Shown here in pieces: positions 57,858-64,000 of a stretch of 64,000 nucleotides of DNA; positions within the stretch are counted from its first letter, which is position 1, and each line of letters starts with the position of its first letter. The stretch covers positions 257,940 through 321,939 of the forward strand of contig NW_025064917.1 in NCBI RefSeq assembly GCF_019112545.1, read 5' to 3'. A program made the position numbers and the translations under genes. The notes under the pieces were generated by a model. It worked only from the letters and a program-made list of their open reading frames with translations, searched no databases and had not been told where the DNA came from. This stretch comes from Guyanagaster necrorhizus. Its lineage: Eukaryota > Basidiomycota > Agaricomycetes > Agaricales > Physalacriaceae.

Positions 57858-60323
57858 CTACAGCGCATCGAAATTGATATGGTGCGACGCTCTCCGCCTC
57901 TCTAGCTCGTCCTCTCTCTGTATACCAAGATTACAATCAGAGACACTGCAATCAATGATATAAAAACACACCTTTTCATTCAAATGCAACACCAGAACAA
58001 TGATCGCCAACAAGATGGTCCCCACCACAACCGTAACCGTCACCCACGGAACCCACTTGCCCGGCCTCAAAAACAGCTGCCTCTTCCACGCCGCACCATC
58101 CTGCCCAGGCAGTATGACCACCTTCGAGTTCGGTATGACACCCTCAATGTTGATGTAATGCTCATCAACATGCATGGTGCTCCCGACAAAGAGGTTCTCG
58201 ATGTAGTTGTTCGTCCGGCCTAACCCAAAGAAGGAGTAAGGCGACTGGAGGGCATGGTAAGCCGTTTGGGGTAGTTGTCCGACTGTGAGAAGGGAGGTCA
58301 GTTAAGATCAGAGGGACAAGGAAACCCCTACTTTGCGTTGCGGAGCGACGGCCAGAGGTGTCGAGGATGGTGTACTTGTATGACGCTCCGGAGTAGCTGA
58401 CACCGAATGGCTAGAGGAAAGGTCAAGCGAAGTCTTTAGACTGTTGAACGATGTGCATACATGATATTGGGTTCCGTTGGGACCATAACACCATCCATTA
58501 TTGCAAGCACCATTCAGCACTAAGGGACGTAGTAGCTTCGTAAGAAATTGTCATGCAAAGAACGTACCGATGGCCTTGAGGAAGAATGCATCGTAGTAAA
58601 AGTTGTTCTGCACGAACAGTATTTTCTCCGGACCAGATCGTTGCACCATAACGTCCAACGTACCCTTTGGAAGTGATATAAGTAAACCGGCTCGCGCAGG
58701 CAAAAATAGGGACCTTACGTCTTCATCCATATCCACAAAAGATACACTTCGCGCATCCTGGATCGAATCTAACACTTCCACTCCCTTCTTCTCGACATGC
58801 CAACCACGTCTTCCACTACCGTCCTTGGCACAACCGGTCACACCCTTCCCGCACGGGACTGAAAACACGAGCTTTGGCGTATGACCGATTATGAATAGTA
58901 GATCAGGAAACCCGTCCAAGTTAGCGTCGCCTAGTTTGATAGGCAGAGGTACCGCTGGGGAGAGCGAAGTGTCGAGGACTAGGAGTGAGCCGCTGCCGAG
59001 GGAAGACACCGGGAACCGGACAAACGCATCGTTGTCACTGCTATCCCTCAGATCAAACTTGAAGTCTGGATCCGCGATGCACAGGCTCTCGGGGGAACGA
59101 CATATACGAACACCCTTGACGACAGAAGGTGTGGCGGATGAGGCACACAGAGGAAGTTGCTTGTTGTAGGCGATGTTTATGTAACAATTGCTTCCAAGAC
59201 CGCTAGAGGTTGAGACAGAGGAGCAGGTGGGAAAGATCATGTCGATGGTCCCGTCGCGGTCAATATCGGCGAAGGAGATGGCTTGGACACCAGAAGGAAG
59301 GATAGCTTGCTGCGCAAGACGGAATCCGTTGTCTTTCTCGTTGACCCAGACCTGGAAGGACCGCCTACCTCCACCGGCATCGCATACGAGGAAGACGTCT
59401 ATTATAGTTTAAGTTGGCATTTAGTGGTGATAATAGATCAGACACACCTGCGAGGCAATCCCCGTTGAGGTCAACAACTGCATTACTGTGAGGAGAAGCG
59501 AGAGTACACTGTGTGCCATGAAATTGTGGATCAATGCTGGGAAACTATTAGCTCAGGACAGCATACACAGACAAAACGCACATGTTGAACAATGTTGAAT
59601 GTGCCTTCGACGTGTTCCATACGTTTTTCCACGCCTTCAATGGCTTGTCAGAGTCAGACGTTATTCCCAAGAGGTCGATCTTCATGTCACCGTCCAAGTC
59701 GATGGGTATTGGCTGAGGAGCCTTGGAAGAAGCCACGGAAATTGGGTTGGCAATATCTAAGAACGAGTCAGAGGTAACCATAGCACATATATATCTCACA
59801 CACCGAAGCCACCGCCAGGCAATGCGGGGTACAGCACCATGTCGACGGTGCTACCAGTTCTGCGGCGACCCATAACCAACAAATCCAGCTTTCCTGAGTG
59901 CGTAAAGTCGCCGGGGACGACATTCTCCACCACCACTGGATGCCTGAGTGATCCTGATTCCTTGAATTCAAAATCCGCTTGCGAAAGGGCCTCGTCACGT
60001 TCCTGCATGTACTCTGTATGAATCTGGCGCTCACCGTGGTCCCAGAGGTACACAATCAGTGTTTGTTGGTCCTCGTCGAGCATCAGGACATCTAGGCTGC
60101 GTTCACGGTCAGGATATCGACAAAATGATCACGCCACGACATACAATTGGTCTCCATTGAAGTCTCCGAATGCGATAGCTCTTTCACCAAGTACTATGCC
60201 TCTCGACCCGGCGCCTACCAGCGAGTTTCCAGTGAATCGCTTCGGAGAGAATGGCCATATACCGAGGGTTGGGACAACAAGAGATAGAAATAAAGTACAA
60301 AGGCCCGGAGTGGACCATTGCAT
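57858..60323 (-). CDS. TIP/ITFG1-type FG-GAP repeat membrane protein
   Basis: Homologue of T-cell immunomodulatory protein (ITFG1), a type I membrane protein with integrin-like beta-propeller repeats. The start MQWSTPGLCTLFLSLVVPTL at 60323 is a signal peptide. Propeller calcium motifs follow: AFGDFNGDQ (60150), PIDLDGDMKIDLLGI (59690), VVDLNGDCLADVFLV (59460), SFADIDRDGTIDMIF (59250) and KLGDANLDGFPDLLFI (58920). Then CNNGWCYGPNGTQYH, SYSGASYKYTILDTSGRRS, the conserved QLPQTAYHALQSPYSFFGLG and RTNNYIENLFVG. A membrane span VPWVTVTVVVGTILLAIIVL (58000-58060) and a short cytosolic tail ending RASHHINFDAL close it, with TAG at 57858-57860. About eight introns. Cell-surface or secretory-pathway protein; its role in fungi is unclear. 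Confidence 0.9.
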
Positions 60324-61108
60324 GGTGGACGTCTGAACTGCAGTTTCGGGTCGAAGCCTCGTGAGCCGGGTGGCCGATAATGCCGATTCTATCTCCGACC
60401 GTATCCTCTCTTCTGACTCTGACCGCACGCTAATTGACGAGAATTGACACAACGCGAACATATCGGCTGCTTTATATAACAAAGGGTTAGTTTATATTGA
60501 ACGACGCTGGGATTGCTTCGAAGGTTAGGTCACCTTTGTACAAGTGATATTATCCGCCTTGCTGTCCGGTCATTGCGCTCAATCTTGCTTTCCTTTGCCT
60601 ACGCCACCTGACTCTAGATCGTATGTTTAATGCTGCTGCAGGATCCGAGCTCTTGCTTTACTTGTACAGACCGAATATTTCATGCATCTAACAGTACAGC
60701 TCCGCGGGATATATCTTGTGTTCTCCACGATCTTTGGCTTTAGGCTCATCTATCTGCTATCTCTCAAAGTTCCGAGAATCGAAATCTGAAAGCCGAACAG
60801 TGTCTGGAAAAATATGCAATCTTAATGGTCACCAGTACGTCTTTTTGACAGTACAGCTGTCGAATTGTTGGGCATGAACTGCATATTGTGCTTGTACCAT
60901 CGGACGGCTGGTATGGTCGAGAACGTATAAAGGGATCAGCGCCGGCTTTTTGAGATGTCTGGTAATTACTCGATTTGGACGATTTGGACCAATTCTTCAT
61001 GTACCTGCAAAAGAAAAGTCTTCTATGTCTAGAGTGACGCCTGTTAGCCAGTGTATCACAGTCAAGAACGATCGCTTCGTCTCTTTCCTTTGTACGGCTA
61101 CCATCACC
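60324..61108. other. Divergent intergenic region
   Basis: Between the TIP-type gene (-) and the O-methyltransferase gene (+). No gene is supported. The frame continuing upstream of the chosen methyltransferase start to 60950 has no conserved residues. Confidence 0.5.
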
Positions 61109-63593
61109 ATGACCTTCGTCATCCTGCGGGAGCTGCACGCAATCATTGGCAGTGCGCTCGACGACATTGAGCTTGTTTACAAGGAGGAGAGTGCCCATGG
61201 AGAAGGTTTATCGATGCCGGGGAGGTCTCCAGCGGACTCTGTACCACCATCGACGACGATGACAAAAGAAAAGTGCTCGTCTTTCGCCCTTGACCATGGG
61301 TATGCGTCGCCGCCGCCTTCGACATCCATTACGACCGCAACAGAGCATCCGTTTCCTCATCACCGTTCTTCTACGCCTTCGCCACCCGCCCACCTCGATT
61401 TTCCTGCCTTGGATCTTCCTTGCGACCTAGCTTCGCCTTCTGAAGTCTTGACGTCTCATCCTACAGTTTTGCAAGCAATCAACAAAATTGTTGCCGCTGC
61501 GGGACAAATGACAGCGACAGTCCAGACGCCTTTTTTGTCGCTGTGCGATGCCTCGATGACAGTGAGTGCCTTCCTCTTCCAGTTGTTTTTCCCATCCTCT
61601 CGCCCTTTCCTTTCGTTCTCACGCTGGCTTCTTCCCACCGGCGCCTGTCAAAACTCGTCGGCTCCGATTGTCCCTGCGGCTGACGCTCATGCTTCGCGAT
61701 TGTTGTTGACCAGTACTGACGCTTCGTCTTTCTAGTATCATTTACCGGCATGCCTGAGGATATTGGAAGCGTCAAATACGGTAGAGATCCTCAGAGAAGC
61801 TGGTCCTAATGGTTTACACGTTAAGATGATCGCCGAGAAGAATGGCGTCGAGAAGAGTAAACTAGGTATGACCTCGCGGCTTATGTTGTAACACAGCCCA
61901 TTTACTCTCCTTTGCCTTCAGCTCACATTTTGCGTCTCCTTGCAACACATCATATACTCCGCGAAGTTGTTCCTGATGTGTTTACTAACAACCGTATTTC
62001 GTCTTTGGTGGATACGGGCAAATCAACACAAGAAGTCATATCAAGGTGCAGTCACAGCGTTGTTCACTGGTCGAATCTTTGCTAAATCTCGCGATAGTCC
62101 TCAAGCAAAGTTTCGTGACACAAATGGGATTGCGGCGTTTGTCGGGCTTAGGTAGTCGTCAATCTTCTCCTTTAAGCTTGCTTCAAGATTTAATCCTTTC
62201 TTAGCACCGACGAATTATTCAAATCTTCCGCATATATCGCTGAAGCTTATCTTTATTCTGCTGACGCCCACAAAAACACGAACGAACCGACACATGCGCC
62301 TTTCAATTTTGCCTTTGGATGCGAAGGCGTTGGATTTTTTGGATGGCTCGAGGGCGAAGGAATCAGAGGCGGTCGCGTCAACGGACCTGAGTGTGAATCA
62401 GGGATGTTGCCGAGATCAGAGGAGGCGGCAACGATCGAGAATCGCTGCGGTCTTAAGCCCTCGAACGTGAATCCGCTATTGAATTCGAATCGATACCGAC
62501 TAGAAAGGTTTGGGACGGCGATGACTGGGACGGATTCTTGGGAGGTCCCTGGAGCGGTATTAAATGGTACGCCCATCTCCGTTTTGCATTAACGGGCAAC
62601 TGAACTGCAATTCTCTAGGGTTTGATTGGCATGCTCTTCCCCGAGGGAGCGTCGTGGTAGACGTTGGTGGTGGTATTGGTTCCACTAGCATGTTCCTCGC
62701 ACACACATTCTCGAATCCCTCCGATGAGGATAGCATTGGATTAAAGTTCATCATCCAGGATCGACCGGTTGTTGTTGAGATGGGGGAGCGGCAATGGAGA
62801 AACAAATGTCCTCAACTCCTGGATCCAGATATCGCCCAATTTCAAGGTACAGTCCAGATTCTTTTCGTCATGACTTACTAAAAACTTCATATATGCTATC
62901 AGTTCATGACTTCTTCACGCCTCAGCCCGTCAGAAATGCTGCTGTGTACTTTCTACGCGTTATCCTGCATGACTGGCCGGACTCATTCGCTCAGCACATC
63001 TTATTGCGTCTCCGGGAAGCGGCGGCTGATGATACAAAGCTTGTGATCGCTGATTTCGTCATTCCATTAGCTTGCGAGGATGACTTCAGTTCAAGGGGGG
63101 ACAATGGTGTCATCGGTGCAGAGACCACGTTAGCTCCTGCCCCTCTGTTACCCAACTTGGGCAAAGCTAGCGCCCATGTATATTGGATGGATCTTACGGT
63201 TCGCTGATTTTGCCCTCGATTATCATGAGTGCTCATTTCAGTTCATATCAGATGCAGTCCGTGTTCAATGGGCAAGAACGTACTCTTCGCGAGATTGTAT
63301 CACTTGCGGCTTCCGCTGGATGGAAGGTGACAAAATTGACGAAGGCTCCCGGATCTCTTTTTGGACACATCATTGCTGTTCCAACGTCTATTCCAATCCA
63401 GCAGAGAGCCAGGGCAGGTAGTGGATCTGTCTTCCCAGACGCAGGGACATCGGACCTAGGACGTGGATCCTCCGTTCGGGACATTACAGACGTCGGAGCC
63501 GGGCAAAGAGAGATTATGGAACGAGCCAGCTCCAGATGCGGAACTCCAACATTCGGCTCACGCACAGAACTACCTCCCTTTGACGAAGCTTAG
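61109..63593 (+). CDS. SAM-dependent O-methyltransferase (COMT-like, plant/fungal type)
   Basis: Transfers methyl from S-adenosylmethionine to a hydroxyl, probably on an aromatic metabolite. The start MTFVILRELHAIIGSALDDI at 61109 fits the family helix. A Pro/Ser-rich insert follows, then ALDLPCDLASPSE and, after introns, YHLPACLRILEASNTVEILR and HVKMIAEKNGVEKSKLAHIL with LLATHHILREV (winged-helix dimerisation domain). AFNFAFG-like APFNFAFGCEGVGFFGWLEG leads to motif I VVVDVGGGIGSTSMFLA (near 62650), then IIQDRPVVV, HDFFTPQPVRNAAVYFLRVI with LHDWPDSFAQHILLRL (catalytic HD pair), and KLVIADFVIP. The C-terminal MQSVFNGQERTLREIV, SAGWKVTKLTKAPGSLFG and HIIAVP closes the fold; a Ser/Gly-rich tail runs to TAG at 63591-63593. 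No cluster partners are seen. Confidence 0.85.
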
Positions 63594-64000
63594 GCACGAT
63601 TTGGTAGTGGGTTCATTGGGTCAAGCAAAACTACACAACTCAAGCAAGCGCCGAATTTGACTGGGCCAACCACATTGAAGATGAAAGAACTATCACCGTT
63701 ATCTGTACTACCGTGGTCTCTTCCTCCCGTCCCAAAGTTGCCGCGTCATTCCTAGTCCATATCTCCGATAACAGTGCGTCCGTCCTGCTCATTCTCAGCC
63801 TCACCCATCGGCTCCGACTTCGGGCACTGAACCTTCATCACCCCCTTCACCAATGTCTCCCGTCCCCGTCATCGTGGTCTATCGTTGAGCCGGCGCTCTT
63901 CCGTTGCAAATCTTTCGCAACCAGGACAAGAAGCTCCTCCGATCATGATTCCTATATGTAACGCATGTGAAGCAAACACTCCTTCTGCAAGATCTTCTCC
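63594..64000. other. 3' flank of the methyltransferase gene
   Basis: Ser/Pro-rich open stretches (LTGPTTLKMKELSPLSVLPW after an AG at 63593; SGTEPSSPPSPMSPVPVIVV near 63830) could be an alternative spliced C-terminal tail of the methyltransferase or part of another gene cut by the window edge. Not resolved. Confidence 0.35.

Overview
The window reads as nuclear DNA of a filamentous basidiomycete, most likely an Agaricomycete. Nearly every gene is cut by several introns of about 45-70 bases with GT..AG ends, genes lie on both strands without operons, and the gene set is typically mushroom-type: urea amidolyase, a GH71 alpha-1,3-glucanase, a divergent FTR1/FET3 pair, F-box proteins, a large secreted protein of the DUF7029/DUF7223 kind and a non-LTR retrotransposon relic. 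All exon boundaries given here were read by eye; outer coordinates are firmer than inner ones.

Layout. 0-8.4 kb (+): the 3' part of urea carboxylase/amidolyase (cut by the window edge), a UBP14/USP5-type deubiquitinase and a peroxisomal dienoyl-CoA isomerase ending in SKL. 8.8-13.2 kb (-): a damaged-looking HExxH protein, a secreted alpha/beta hydrolase and a GH71 glucanase. 13.9-25.1 kb: an F-box gene (+), then the reductive iron uptake pair FTR1 (-) and FET3 (+) sharing one promoter, a truncated inverted copy of FTR1, and a second F-box gene (-). Diverged repeat copies lie on both sides of the iron pair and again near 28.7 kb. 26.1-28.6 kb (+): the large secreted protein, followed by an eroded F-box-like locus. 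30.8-39.5 kb: urea transporter DUR3 (-), EMC8-type ER membrane complex subunit (+) and a bestrophin-family channel (+). 39.7-42.3 kb (+): glycyl-tRNA synthetase with an apparent mitochondrial presequence. 42.3-47.6 kb is gene-poor apart from a 98-residue protein at 44.2 kb. 47.6-55.4 kb: ATG12 (-) in five short exons, a Ser-Tyr-Gly-Asn repeat protein (-), 3-hydroxyanthranilate dioxygenase BNA1 (-), an uncharacterised protein (+) and the checkpoint clamp loader RAD17 (-). 55.7-64 kb: a LINE relic (-), a kinase-like protein (-), a TIP/ITFG1-type FG-GAP membrane protein (-) and an O-methyltransferase (+).

Functional links. Urea uptake (DUR3) and urea breakdown (urea amidolyase) are in the same 34 kb. 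FTR1 and FET3 form the plasma-membrane permease/ferroxidase complex. The GH71 enzyme and the alpha/beta hydrolase are neighbouring predicted extracellular hydrolases. The rest is ordinary housekeeping. I see no CRISPR array, rRNA or convincing tRNA. I did not find a clearly new biological system. The best leads are the duplicated FTR1 fragment with its repeat family, a palindromic double MCB element upstream of RAD17, the two-start glycyl-tRNA synthetase, and two low-complexity or small proteins with clean gene structures.
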